A stretch of 64,000 nt of DNA, taken from contig NZ_RAWE01000008.1 of NCBI RefSeq assembly GCF_003611695.1, forward strand, positions 1 to 64,000, read 5' to 3'. Under the pieces are notes generated by a model. It did no database searches. It was given only the letters and a program-made list of their open reading frames with translations, and had not been told where the DNA came from. Of this stretch, positions 9,201-16,614 are shown one piece after another (the stretch's first letter is position 1; each line of letters begins with the position of its first letter). Both the position numbers and the translations under genes were made by a program. This DNA is from Corallococcus carmarthensis (GTDB lineage Bacteria > Myxococcota > Myxococcia > Myxococcales > Myxococcaceae).

Positions 9201-10845
9201 CGTCACGGTGACCATCACGTCGGGTGACGCGGCGGCGCTGAGCGCGAAGGGCGGGCAGGTGGTGATTCCCGCGGGCCAGACCAGCGCCACGGTGGCGCTG
9301 GAGGCCAACGCGCAGGCGGCCTCCGTGGAGCTCACCGCGACGCTGGGCACGTCCTCGCAGATGGCCACGCTGCGCGTGCTGGGGACGAACGAGGCGGCCA
9401 CCGCCACGAACCTCACCCCGGCGACGCAGGACGTGGCGCCGGGCGGCACGGCGCGCTTCACGGTGACGTTCGACCGGCCGGTGCCGGCGGGGACGACGCT
9501 GGAGCCGGTCGTGACGCCCGCGGGCTTCGGCACCATCACGGCCCAGGCCGTGACGACCGACGCGCTGACGGCCACCTTCGACCTGACCGTGGACGAGGCC
9601 AGCACCGGCTCCGGCACGGTGACGCTGGGCACGCTGAGCGCGACGGTGAACGTCGTCACGGGCGTGCCCCGGCTGGTGTCGCTCACCCCGTCCACCGCGA
9701 CGGTGAACGCGGGCGCGTCCCAGGTGTTCACGGTGACGCTGGAGTCCGCTCCGGCGGCGCCCGTGCAGGTGCTGCTGGCGCTGACCTCGCAGGCCACGTC
9801 CTTCGGCGCGCTGTCCGCCACGTCGGTGACGGTGGGCGAGGGCGAGACGACGGCGACGGTGACGTTCACCGCCGCCGCGGACGGGGATGGGACGGGCACG
9901 GTGTCCGCCTCGCTCAACGGCATCACGCAGTCGGCGTCGCTGACCGTGCTGCCTCCGCCCGCGAAGCTCGCCAGCGTCACGCCGGAGACGGTGACGGTGA
10001 CGGTGGGCACGACGCAGACGTTCACCGTCACGCTGGACCGCAAGGCCCCGGCGGGCGGCGCGGCCGTGGACGTGACGTTCGCGCCCGCGGAGCTGGGCTC
10101 GCTGGCGGCCTCGACGGTGACGGTGCCGGAGGGTCAGACGACCGCCACCGTCGTCTTCACCGCCACGCAGACGACGGGCGAAGGCCAGCTCACCGCGTCC
10201 TACCAGGGCGTGACGAAGCAGGCCGCCGTCACCGTGGCCCCGCCCCTGGGCCACGTCGTCATCAGTGAGATCTCCGGTCAGGGCCTCACCGTGAACGCGG
10301 ACGACTTCATCGAGCTGTACAACCCGACGAACGCCGACGTGACCATCACCGGCTGGAAGCTGCTCTACCGCACGGCGAGCACCACCAGCACGACAACGAA
10401 CTTCACGGTGCTGGCCACGCTGCCCACCGCGACCATCAAGGCCCACGGCTACTACCTGGTCGCGTCCTCCGGCTACTCCACGACGACGGTTCCCGCGGAC
10501 CACACGTGGGGCAACACGGACATCTCTGGCTCCACGGGCAACGTCCGCCTGGGCACGGCGGCAGTGACGGTGGACCCCACGTCCCTCACGGGCGTGGTGG
10601 ACACCGTGGGCTTCGGCACCGGCCGCACCGTGGTGGAAGGCGCCGCGGCCCCCGCGCCCGCGGGCAAGGGTGGCAGCATCGAGCGCAAGGCCCGGACGTC
10701 GTCCACCGCCGCGACCATGGGCGTGGGCGGCGCGGATGAGTTCGCGGGCAACGGCGAGGACTCCGACAACAACGCGTCGGACTTCCTGCCCCGTACCGAG
10801 CGCCAGCCGCAGAACGCGTCGAGCAGCCCCACCGAGACGCCGTAG
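6238..10845 (+). CDS. Large lipoprotein: Cys-rich repeats, amidohydrolase, TSP3 repeats, lamin-tail domain
   Basis: A 1535-residue mosaic surface lipoprotein. A strong AGGAGG precedes ATG 6238, and the signal peptide ends in LLGSAC with Cys21 as the lipidation site. Two Myxococcus cysteine-rich repeats follow (CGDGKKEGAEQCDDGN and a second copy, residues 32-95). Residues about 110-510 form an amidohydrolase-family domain with the metal-binding HDH in INPHDHITYP, a later His in SIIHGVG and Asp in SLGTDW. Calcium-binding thrombospondin type 3 repeats (DTDGDGVGDACD) occupy about 590-745, then an OB-fold-like stretch, several Ser/Thr/Val-rich Ig-like repeats (about 960-1330) and a C-terminal lamin-tail-like domain (HVVISEISGQG..DDFIELYNPTN). 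The substrate is unknown. Two hairpins follow the stop. Confidence 0.85.
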   Translation: MRSSRLLLAALGAVLLLGSACGSDDPEVRAVCGDGKKEGAEQCDDGNTTGGDACEANCTLPSAKCGDGQKAATEACDDGNTVSGDGCEADCTVTPTQTVQCWATPPAPLANGATCEVTKAGTAGKLFTGIVLTDGQTLVGGQVLVDAQGVITCSACDCSQAAGAAEATVVTCPTGVISPGLINPHDHITYPGAPQASTSVERYEHRHDWRTGNNKHTRLNNPANTKADAIRWSELRQVMAGTTSIAGAGGQAGFLRNMDVSATAQQEGLSEPYADSDTFPLGDSSGTTLTDSCSYSSFPSSATITGRTSAYLPHIAEGIAATAQNEFRCLSAGAGNVLYPRSSIIHGVGLTAKEISEMAAHGTGLVWSPRSNISLYGDTAMVTAFKRLGVSISLGTDWIRSGSMNILRELACADHLNTTRYAKSFTDEDLWRMVTGSAADVVDIYERVGRIAPGKVADLAIFRVGTNAASPFRAVIAAQPQDVVLTVRGGKPLYGDQALVDGLKGTDTCDALDVCGTQKAACVKSEIGKTLAEFQTSPDTQGLYPLFSCGTPANEPTCEPARSAVNTSFPVAAVNGSTVYTGVSSAEDADADGIPDASDICPTIFNPVRPMDNGRQLDTDGDGVGDACDPCPLEAGTTACVAFRGDDDDHDGVATWKDNCPFVANADQKDTDADGKGDVCDGCPADATTCAAQDPSDFDYDGITAPTDNCPLVVNVDQKDADGDGVGDACDPCPAPNPAGAACPTTVYDVKTTPRSGGQSLVGVKIAVDDVVVTAVDAKAANGYWVQVANYPAGKGAENSGLFIYSPKADVAVGDNIRVEGTLKDYFSLLEVTDAKVTKHSASNPLPAPVVVRTEAIRTGGPQAKALEGALVEVRNVFNTRLENTNREFIVDENKAGDPAATGLMVDDQAFGYPTQVLGTEYTALRGVLTFTFSDHKLLPRSAADMVIPLPPLPALTAFTSGGFVRVGGTQAIPQPLTVTMANAYPVDVTVTITSGDAAALSAKGGQVVIPAGQTSATVALEANAQAASVELTATLGTSSQMATLRVLGTNEAATATNLTPATQDVAPGGTARFTVTFDRPVPAGTTLEPVVTPAGFGTITAQAVTTDALTATFDLTVDEASTGSGTVTLGTLSATVNVVTGVPRLVSLTPSTATVNAGASQVFTVTLESAPAAPVQVLLALTSQATSFGALSATSVTVGEGETTATVTFTAAADGDGTGTVSASLNGITQSASLTVLPPPAKLASVTPETVTVTVGTTQTFTVTLDRKAPAGGAAVDVTFAPAELGSLAASTVTVPEGQTTATVVFTATQTTGEGQLTASYQGVTKQAAVTVAPPLGHVVISEISGQGLTVNADDFIELYNPTNADVTITGWKLLYRTASTTSTTTNFTVLATLPTATIKAHGYYLVASSGYSTTTVPADHTWGNTDISGSTGNVRLGTAAVTVDPTSLTGVVDTVGFGTGRTVVEGAAAPAPAGKGGSIERKARTSSTAATMGVGGADEFAGNGEDSDNNASDFLPRTERQPQNASSSPTETP

Positions 10846-10858
10846 TCCCGCTTCCAGG

Positions 10859-10886
10859 CCCCGCTCCCCTCACCGGGGGAGCGGGG
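10859..10886 (+). terminator. Hairpin after the amidohydrolase lipoprotein gene
   Basis: An 11-bp perfect stem (CCCCGCTCCCC pairing with GGGGAGCGGGG) with a 6-nt loop lies 14 bp past the stop codon. There is no T-tract, so this may be an RNA-stabilising hairpin or one half of a double terminator with the next hairpin. Confidence 0.5.
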
Positions 10887-10912
10887 GCTGAAGCCTCCTT
10901 CCGGAAATGAAA

Positions 10913-10949
10913 ACGCCCGGTCCCCTCACGTGGGGGACCGGGCGTCTTT
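10913..10949. terminator. Bidirectional intrinsic terminator
   Basis: A 13-bp perfect stem (ACGCCCGGTCCCC pairing with its complement at 10933-10945) around a 7-nt loop, flanked by AAAA on the left and CTTT on the right. It lies between two convergent genes, the lipoprotein gene ending at 10845 and the TetR gene ending at 10985, and can serve both. Confidence 0.8.
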
Positions 10950-10984
10950 CGTTCCGGGCCGCCCGGCCCGGTGGATTCAGCGCG

Positions 10985-11629
10985 TCAGCCCAGGGGGCCG
11001 CGCACGTGGAGGCCGCCAGAGAGGATCTGGTCCAACGACGCCATCAGCGGGTCGTAGTTCACGGCGGCGCGGAACAGGTTGTGGTGCAGGAGGATGCCCA
11101 GGTAGCCGCCCATCATCGTGTGGGCCATGTGCAGCGGGTCCACCTCCTGGCGGAACTCCTGCCGCTTCTGGCCGAAGCGGATCATCCCCGCCAGCACCGC
11201 CACGTAGAGGGAGATCTTCTCGCGCAGCGCCTCCGCCACGCGGTCGTTGGACTCCGCGGACTCGGCGGACAGCATCCCGAAGAAGATGCCGTATTCGCGG
11301 TGGTAGCGCAGGAACTGCGACGTGCGCGACACCACGAACACCAGCTGCTCCCGGCCGGACAGGATGCGGCGCTCGGCCAGCAGCGGCGCGAACTCCATCA
11401 GGTAACGGTTGTGCAGCTCCTCGATGGCCGCCAGCAGCAGGTCTTCCTTGGTGGGGAAGTGCCAGTACAGCGCGCCCGGGGTCATCCGGATGGCTTTCGC
11501 CAGGTCCGACATCGTCGTCGACAGGTAGCCCCGCCGGGCGAACAACGTGATGGCAGCCTCCAGGATTTCGACCCGCGTTCGCGCGGCCCGCTCCTGTTTG
11601 ATTTCGCGCTTCGCTGGTTCCTTGCCCAT
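10985..11629 (-). CDS. TetR/AcrR family transcriptional regulator
   Basis: A 214-residue TetR-type repressor. The N-terminal helix-turn-helix domain is clear (RVEILEAAITLFARRGYLSTTMSDLAKAIRMTPGALYWHFPTKEDLL, about residues 18-65). The C-terminal ligand-binding part is all helical with no assignable ligand. It starts at ATG 11629 just after the stop of the metallophosphoesterase gene read from the same strand (20 bp gap). It is therefore probably cotranscribed with that gene or uses a promoter inside its 3' end. It ends at a bidirectional terminator. Its target cannot be predicted. Confidence 0.85.
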   Translation of the reverse strand: MGKEPAKREIKQERAARTRVEILEAAITLFARRGYLSTTMSDLAKAIRMTPGALYWHFPTKEDLLLAAIEELHNRYLMEFAPLLAERRILSGREQLVFVVSRTSQFLRYHREYGIFFGMLSAESAESNDRVAEALREKISLYVAVLAGMIRFGQKRQEFRQEVDPLHMAHTMMGGYLGILLHHNLFRAAVNYDPLMASLDQILSGGLHVRGPLG

Positions 11630-11648
11630 TTACGGGTAAATCTACACC

Positions 11649-12917
11649 TCACACTGCCAGTAGCGTCACCTTAACGATTTCGGATGGCGCGCCGACGCGC
11701 AGGGGCGGGCCCCAGAAGCCGGTGCCACGGCTGACATAGAGGGAATTGTCGCCCTCCTGGAAGAGGCCGGCGTCGTGCTTCCAGATGGTGGAGACGGCGA
11801 CGGTGAATGGGAAGAACTGTCCACCGTGGGTATGCCCGGACAGTTGCAGGCCCATGCCCGCCTTCGCGGCGACGTCCCAGTTGGAGGGCTGGTGCGCGAG
11901 CAGCACGGCCGCGTGGCCGGGATTCCTGCCCGCGATGGCGGCGTCCAGGTTGTAGCCCTTGGGGCCGCTGCGCATGGACCAGTCATCCACGCCCACCAGG
12001 TCGAACGCGCCGCCCGCGTCACCGATGGTCACGTGACGGTTTCGCAACACGGTGACGCCCAGGCCGGTGAGCGCGTCCGCCCACGTGCTCGCGTTCCAGT
12101 AGTACTCGTGGTTGCCGGTGATGAAGTGCGTGCCCGCGCGCGCCTGGAGGTTCTGGAGCGCGGCGACGGAGTGGCGCAGGTCGTCCACCGTGCCGTCCAC
12201 CAGGTCGCCGGTGATGGCGACGAGGTCCGGCTTGAGCGCGTTGGCCCGCCGCACCAGCTCGTCCATGAAGCGCCGCTGGATGATGGGGCCTACATGGATG
12301 TCGCTCATGTGGACCAGGGTGAAGCCGTCCAGCGCCTTGGGCAGGCCGGGCAGCCGCACCGCGACCTCGTTGACCACGGGCGGATGGAGCGCGCTCCACA
12401 TGCCGTAGCCGGTGAGGCCGCCCGCCGCCAGGACCGCGCCGCCCGCGGTGGCCCGCGCGAGGAACCGCCGGCGCTCTTCGTCCACGGGAGGGACCGGGGG
12501 CACGGCGGGAGGCGGAGGCGGCACGGTGACCGCCAGGTCCGCCAGGGACGGCGGCGCGGCGGGGTCCGGCGCGGGTGTGGCGAGCGGCGCGGCGACGCCC
12601 CGGTGGCCGCGCGTGCGGGCCACGAGCCAGCGCACCCCACCCAGCAGCGCCAGCGAGAGCAGCAGGTACACGGCCACGCCCATCCACGTCCACGCGAACA
12701 CGGCGACGATGAACGCGGAGGGCAGCACGCGCGTCACCACCCAGGACAGGAGCAGCGGCAGGCACAGCGCCGTCAGCAGCACCTTGCCGGCGGTGCGCCA
12801 GGTGGGGTTCGTGGACGTGTCGCGGAAGAGGCGCCGGTACAGGTAGATGTGGACGTAGACCGACGCGACGCTGACGAGGAGGACGAACAGGATGATGCGC
12901 AACGGGCTTTCCACCAT
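11649..12917 (-). CDS. Membrane metallophosphoesterase with twin-arginine-like segment
   Basis: A 422-residue calcineurin-like metallophosphoesterase. The N-terminus has about three membrane spans (residues 5-110), then a proline-rich linker and a second export-like segment with RRRFLARATAGGAVLAAGGLTG that resembles a Tat motif. The phosphoesterase domain (about 195-420) has the full metal site: SDIHVG, TGDLVDG, GNHEYYW, and LLAHQP with GHTHGGQ. It is close to the YaeI/YkuE group of membrane-associated phosphodiesterases, so a lipid or cell-envelope phosphoester substrate is likely but unproven. It precedes the TetR gene by 19 bp on the same strand. Confidence 0.85.
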   Translation of the reverse strand: MVESPLRIILFVLLVSVASVYVHIYLYRRLFRDTSTNPTWRTAGKVLLTALCLPLLLSWVVTRVLPSAFIVAVFAWTWMGVAVYLLLSLALLGGVRWLVARTRGHRGVAAPLATPAPDPAAPPSLADLAVTVPPPPPAVPPVPPVDEERRRFLARATAGGAVLAAGGLTGYGMWSALHPPVVNEVAVRLPGLPKALDGFTLVHMSDIHVGPIIQRRFMDELVRRANALKPDLVAITGDLVDGTVDDLRHSVAALQNLQARAGTHFITGNHEYYWNASTWADALTGLGVTVLRNRHVTIGDAGGAFDLVGVDDWSMRSGPKGYNLDAAIAGRNPGHAAVLLAHQPSNWDVAAKAGMGLQLSGHTHGGQFFPFTVAVSTIWKHDAGLFQEGDNSLYVSRGTGFWGPPLRVGAPSEIVKVTLLAV

Positions 12918-13024
12918 GGGAGGCCCATCCTGGCGTGCACGCGTTCAGGCGCAACCGGCATGCGCGTGAAGAAGCGTGAAGCGGTGGGGGCCCCGGGCCC
13001 CCAAGCTCGGAGCCCGGAGCCCGG

Positions 13025-13624
13025 CTACTTGCGCGAGTCACCCAGCGCGGCGCCAATCTGCTGCCACTCCTGGGCGTAGGTGCCACGGGAGAAGGCGCGC
13101 AGGTCGTCGCCGGTCACCGTGCCGCGGGAGAGCGCCGTGTCGAGCGCTCGCACGATGGCGTTCTTGTGCGGCTGCTCCACGTACGGGTTGTCCTCGCGGA
13201 AGACCTCGCCGAAGAGCGACTCCAGGCGGCCGTCCTGCTTCAGCCGCTCCACGATGCGGTTCTGCGACACGGGCGCATCCGAGTGCGCGTGCAGCATGGC
13301 GGACGCGATGCCGCTCTGCGCGTCCGCGTCCGGGAACTGCTCCAGCAGGCCCAGCTCCATGTCCGCCTGGGCAATGGACTCCGCGTCCGCGGGCGAGGGC
13401 GGACCCTTCACCGCCGGCGTCTGCGAAGGCGTGGGGCGCCCGGGGGCGGGGCGCGCGGGCTCGAAGTCGCTGCGGCCCTGGAACGAGCGCACGTTGGCGT
13501 TGGCGGGCGTCCGGCCCTGGGCCCCCGTCTTGCCGTCGCGCGTGACGTCGCTCCGCTCGGACCGCTCGAACTCCGAGCGCTTCGGGGGAATGGACGGGCG
13601 ATTGCCACCATCGACGCGAGACAT
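13025..13624 (-). CDS. Uncharacterised hydrophilic protein
   Basis: A 199-residue protein that I do not recognise. The first half is disordered and rich in Arg, Ser, Pro and Gly (MSRVDGGNRPSIPPKRSEFE). The second half, from about residue 85, is helical and charged (QADMELGLLEQFPDADAQSG, HKNAIVRALDTALSRG). There is no signal peptide or membrane span. I chose ATG 13624 because GGAG lies about 10 nt upstream; an in-frame ATG at 13681 adds 19 basic residues. Codon use is normal for the region. It stands alone, with about 250 bp on the upstream side and 107 bp on the downstream side. Confidence 0.6.
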   Translation of the reverse strand: MSRVDGGNRPSIPPKRSEFERSERSDVTRDGKTGAQGRTPANANVRSFQGRSDFEPARPAPGRPTPSQTPAVKGPPSPADAESIAQADMELGLLEQFPDADAQSGIASAMLHAHSDAPVSQNRIVERLKQDGRLESLFGEVFREDNPYVEQPHKNAIVRALDTALSRGTVTGDDLRAFSRGTYAQEWQQIGAALGDSRK

Positions 13625-13881
13625 GAGGGGACTCCAGGAGCGGGGGAAAGCCCGTCGCGGTACTCGCGCCGGGTTGCGCACCTACATCTGTTATCGGTCC
13701 GTCCTTCCCCAGGGTTGCGTGGCCTGCCAGTCCACAACCCCCGCACGGCCGCCCGCCTGCCGCGTCAAACGCCCCTCTCAAACCTGGATCATCCGGCCTT
13801 GGCCGCCTTCCTCCCGGGCCAAGCCCTTGAATCCATGGGACTTTCATCCCGGGCGGAAATCCAGCGTTTCGCCGCGACGCG

Positions 13882-14934
13882 TCACCCAGGGGGCGAGAAG
13901 ATTTCTTCGAGTCCGGCCGGGAGGCTGGTCTGCCACGCCGGGTAATTATGGCCCCCGCTGTAGGGCCGGTACGTGACGCGATGGCCGGTCGCATGGAGGG
14001 TGGGGAGCAGGCGCTGGTTGCCGTCCTGGAGTCCTTCGAAGCGGCCGCAGTCCATCCAGACGTGCAGGGGCGGCTGGCCGGTGCGCCGGGCCAGGTCGAA
14101 GACGACCATGTCGGTGCCTTCGATGGAGAAGGCGCCGGACTGGGACAGCACGCGGCCGAAGACGCGCGGCAGGCGTTGGGCCGCGTAGAGCGCCATCAGG
14201 CCGCCCAGGGACGAGCCCAGCACCGCGTGCGCGCCCGGCGTGCGCTGTTCATCCACCAGCGACAGGTGCTCGCGGGCCAGCGGCAGCACGCGCTGCGCCA
14301 GGAAGGCCACGGTGGCCTCGCTGCACGCGTATTCGGTGGTGCGGGCCGGACCGCCGTTGGCCACGAAGGCCATGGCCACCGGCTGCATGCGGCCCGCCGC
14401 ACTCAGGTTCTCCACCAGCGTGGGCAACTGCACGCGCTGGAGGTAGTCGTCGCCGTCCAGCACCACCATGAGGGGCACGGGGCCTTTCACGGGCGGCGCG
14501 TAGAGGGCCACCGCGCGCTTCTTGCCCACGGCCCATTCGTGCGTCTCCAACTGGTGGCGCGTCACGCGGCCCCTGGGCACGTTCCGGATGCGCCGGCCCA
14601 GCGGCGTGGGCTCACCCTTCGGCATCCAGAAGCAGTGGTTGAAGTCACCGAAGCCGTTGTCGGAGCGGCGCGGGTTGAGGGGGTCGCGCACGCGGCGGCC
14701 CTTGGCGTCCTGGAGCGCGTACTCGACGTAGGCGTCCTCGGGCAGCGCCAGCGAGCGCGCCCACAGTCCCTTGCCCACGCGCTCCAGCGGCAGGGGCTTG
14801 CCGCGCCAGTCCTGGAAGTCCCCCTGGAGGAAGACCTGGCGGGGTCCCTTCCACACGAAGGTGGCGGTGTCTCCGTCGATGAGCGGCGTGCCCTCTTTGC
14901 GCGCGCGGGCTTCCAGTGTCCGGGTGTCGTCCAT
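13882..14934 (-). CDS. Esterase of the enterochelin-esterase/esterase-D-like family
   Basis: A 350-residue alpha/beta-hydrolase. Residues about 15-95 form an immunoglobulin-like/CBM48-type domain (FVWKGPRQVFLQGDFQDW). A putative-esterase domain follows. The nucleophile sits in VLGSSLGGLMALYAA (GxSxG variant GSSLG), a likely Asp in MDCGRFE and the catalytic His in GGHNYPAW. This domain order is that of Fes-type esterases and myxobacterial relatives. The substrate is unknown and no siderophore genes are nearby. No signal peptide is visible from ATG 14934; an upstream in-frame ATG at 15021 would add 29 residues that look non-coding. Confidence 0.8.
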   Translation of the reverse strand: MDDTRTLEARARKEGTPLIDGDTATFVWKGPRQVFLQGDFQDWRGKPLPLERVGKGLWARSLALPEDAYVEYALQDAKGRRVRDPLNPRRSDNGFGDFNHCFWMPKGEPTPLGRRIRNVPRGRVTRHQLETHEWAVGKKRAVALYAPPVKGPVPLMVVLDGDDYLQRVQLPTLVENLSAAGRMQPVAMAFVANGGPARTTEYACSEATVAFLAQRVLPLAREHLSLVDEQRTPGAHAVLGSSLGGLMALYAAQRLPRVFGRVLSQSGAFSIEGTDMVVFDLARRTGQPPLHVWMDCGRFEGLQDGNQRLLPTLHATGHRVTYRPYSGGHNYPAWQTSLPAGLEEIFSPPG

Positions 14935-15022
14935 GCGTGCCGCGCACTCTACGCACCCATGCCCTGCGAAGCGGATCCATGCCCGGGCCGCGTCCACCCG
15001 CGGACATCGCGGGCGGGACACC

Positions 15023-15931
15023 TCAGGAAGGCAGCAGGTCGCGCAGCGCTCCGGTCAGGTCGGGAAAGCGGAACTGGAAGCCCGACTCCAGCGCGCGCCG
15101 GGGCATCACCCGCTGGCCCTCCAGCGCCACGCGCGCCATCTCTCCGAAGCGCGCCTTGAGGACGAGCCCCGGCACCGACAGCGCCGCGGGCCGCTCCAGC
15201 ACCGCGCCCAGCGTGTGCGCGAAGGTCGCGTTGGTGACGGGCTCCGGCGACGTGGCGTTCACCGGGCCGGACAGCGTGAAGTTCTCCAGCGCGAAGCGCA
15301 TCAACTGGAAGAGGTCCTCGCGGTGCACCCAGCTGACGTACTGCTGGCCGTTGCCCACCTTCGCGCCCGCGCCCATGCGGAACACCGGCAGCATCCGGTG
15401 CAGCACGCCACCGGCCGGGTGCAGCACCACGCCGATGCGCAGGCGCACCGTGCGGAGGCCCGCCTCTTCCGCGCGCAGGGCCTCCGCCTCCCAGGCCTGG
15501 CACACGTGCGCGAGGAAGTCGTCGCCGGGCGGATCCTCCTCCGTCAGCGTCTGCCCCGCCCGCGCGCCGCCGTAGAAGCCCACCGCCGACGCGCAGACGA
15601 AGTGACGCACGCAGCCGGCCTGCTTCATCGCCTCCACCAGCACGCGCGTGCCCTCCACGCGGCTGTAGTGGATGCGGTGCTTCGCCTCGTGTGTCCAACG
15701 TTGGTCCACCGGCTCCCCGGCCAGGTGGACCACCCCCTCCGCCCCCGCCAGCGCGTCCGGCGACAGCGGGGTGCTCCCGTCGAAGAAGGAGCCCGTCACC
15801 CCGGCCGGCAGGCGGCCGAGCGCGTGTTCAACGTTCCGGCTGAGCACGTGCACCGTGTGGCCGGCCTCCAACAAACCCTGGACAAGGCCTGGACCGAGGA
15901 AGCCGCTGGCGCCCGTGCAGGCCACCTTCAT
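15023..15931 (-). CDS. NAD(P)-dependent epimerase, TIGR01777/YfcH family
   Basis: A 302-residue short-chain dehydrogenase-fold protein of the TIGR01777 (YfcH-like) family. The Rossmann dinucleotide site is at the very start (VACTGASGFLGPGLVQ, GxSGFxG). GVVHLAGEPVDQRW and the catalytic-type ASAVGFYG are family signatures, and the C-terminal part (MARVALEGQRVMPRRALESGF) matches the family's DUF1731 tail. The exact reaction is unknown for the family. Its start overlaps the stop of the thioredoxin-like gene by 4 bp (ATGA), so the two are translationally coupled and should respond to the same promoter next to the car operator. Confidence 0.85.
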   Translation of the reverse strand: MKVACTGASGFLGPGLVQGLLEAGHTVHVLSRNVEHALGRLPAGVTGSFFDGSTPLSPDALAGAEGVVHLAGEPVDQRWTHEAKHRIHYSRVEGTRVLVEAMKQAGCVRHFVCASAVGFYGGARAGQTLTEEDPPGDDFLAHVCQAWEAEALRAEEAGLRTVRLRIGVVLHPAGGVLHRMLPVFRMGAGAKVGNGQQYVSWVHREDLFQLMRFALENFTLSGPVNATSPEPVTNATFAHTLGAVLERPAALSVPGLVLKARFGEMARVALEGQRVMPRRALESGFQFRFPDLTGALRDLLPS

Positions 15932-16491
15932 GGATGGGCCTCCGCCTCACGTCCTGCGGTCAGGTCCTGGCCCACCAGCTCTCCCAGGGTGGTGAAGAAG
16001 CGGGCCTGGTCCTCCGGCTTCATGCGGCCGGAGTACTGGAAGACGGGCGTGCCTGCCGCGTCCAGCAGCATCACCGTGGACGTCTTGGTGGGCAGCTTCC
16101 AAGGCGCCTGGCCCAGGGTGCCCTTCAGGTCCACCAGGATGGGCACGCCGGCCTTCTTCTCCTCGTCGCGCACGTACGACAGGGCAATCTCCCGGGCGGG
16201 GAAGAAGTCGTACTTTTCCAGATTGGCGATGGCGACCACGAAGGCGCTCTGGAGCAGGCCCCGCTCCCGTCCCCGAGCGAACAGCTCTGCCTTCAACGGC
16301 GCGTTGAGTGTCGTGGAGTCCTTGTCCTCGTAGAAGAGGATGACGGGTTTTCCACGCCAGTGGGCCAGCTGGATCCGCTCACCCTTCGAGGTGCTTAACG
16401 TCGCGTCCACCGGCTCCGGATCCGGCGAGGCGCCACCCGCGCTCCCCGCCGCCAGGGTCACCGTCAACGCACCTGTGATCCATGCCTTCAT
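15928..16491 (-). CDS. Exported thioredoxin-fold (redoxin-like) protein
   Basis: A 187-residue protein with a signal peptide (MKAWITGALTVTLAAGSAGG) and a thioredoxin-like domain (IQLAHWRGKPVILFYEDKDS, FVVAIANLEKYDF, GVPILVDLKGTLG, STVMLLDAAGTPVFQYSG). The usual CxxC is absent, so it is probably not a classical disulfide reductase; it resembles YtfJ-type or peroxiredoxin-like periplasmic proteins. I chose ATG 16491, preceded by a strong GGGAGG inside a small perfect palindrome at 16492-16504. A longer frame to 16557 would begin inside the car operator. It is divergent from crtE with only 124 bp between the two starts. Confidence 0.7.
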   Translation of the reverse strand: MKAWITGALTVTLAAGSAGGASPDPEPVDATLSTSKGERIQLAHWRGKPVILFYEDKDSTTLNAPLKAELFARGRERGLLQSAFVVAIANLEKYDFFPAREIALSYVRDEEKKAGVPILVDLKGTLGQAPWKLPTKTSTVMLLDAAGTPVFQYSGRMKPEDQARFFTTLGELVGQDLTAGREAEAHP

Positions 16492-16504
16492 CGGGAGCCT
16501 CCCG

Positions 16505-16559
16505 TGTACAAGGTTTTTGCAAACCTTAGACATAGCCTTGACAATCTCTGGACGCAAAC
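16505..16559. promoter_or_regulatory. CarA/CarH operator array: five 11-bp direct repeats
   Basis: Five contiguous 11-bp units fit in register: TGTACAAGGTT, TTTGCAAACCT, TAGACATAGCC, TTGACAATCTC and TGGACGCAAAC, with a shared TnnACA-like core. The fourth unit contains the -35 box. A 7-bp inverted repeat (AAGGTTT/AAACCTT, 16510-16527) overlaps units 1 and 2. From memory, CarH-type repressors bind 11-bp direct repeats covering the -35 element, so this is the expected target of the CarA and CarH proteins encoded at the operon's end. It also overlaps the likely promoter of the divergent thioredoxin-like gene. Confidence 0.75.
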
Positions 16560-16566
16560 GCTACCT
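16538..16566 (+). promoter_or_regulatory. crt operon promoter (P_B-like)
   Basis: TTGACA (16538-16543), a 17-bp spacer and CTACCT (16561-16566) give a sigma-A-type promoter with a perfect -35 and a weak -10. Transcription would start near 16573, about 40 nt upstream of the crtE ATG. The -35 lies inside the 11-bp repeat array, so bound repressor would block RNA polymerase; light-triggered loss of CarH, or CarS titrating CarA in Myxococcus, would open it. Confidence 0.7.
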
Positions 16567-16614
16567 CTAGGTGAAGAAGCTGCTGCCGTGCTCCCGACTC
16601 CGGAGATCCGCTGT

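Noticed and set aside
13625-13881. Possible small gene or RNA between the unknown protein and the esterase
   Set aside because: Short open frames here have no start signal, domain or conserved structure that I can see.
16504-16614. Longer crtE start at 16504
   Set aside because: It would place the start codon upstream of the promoter and inside the operator; ATG 16615 has a suitable GGAG and fits the predicted transcript.
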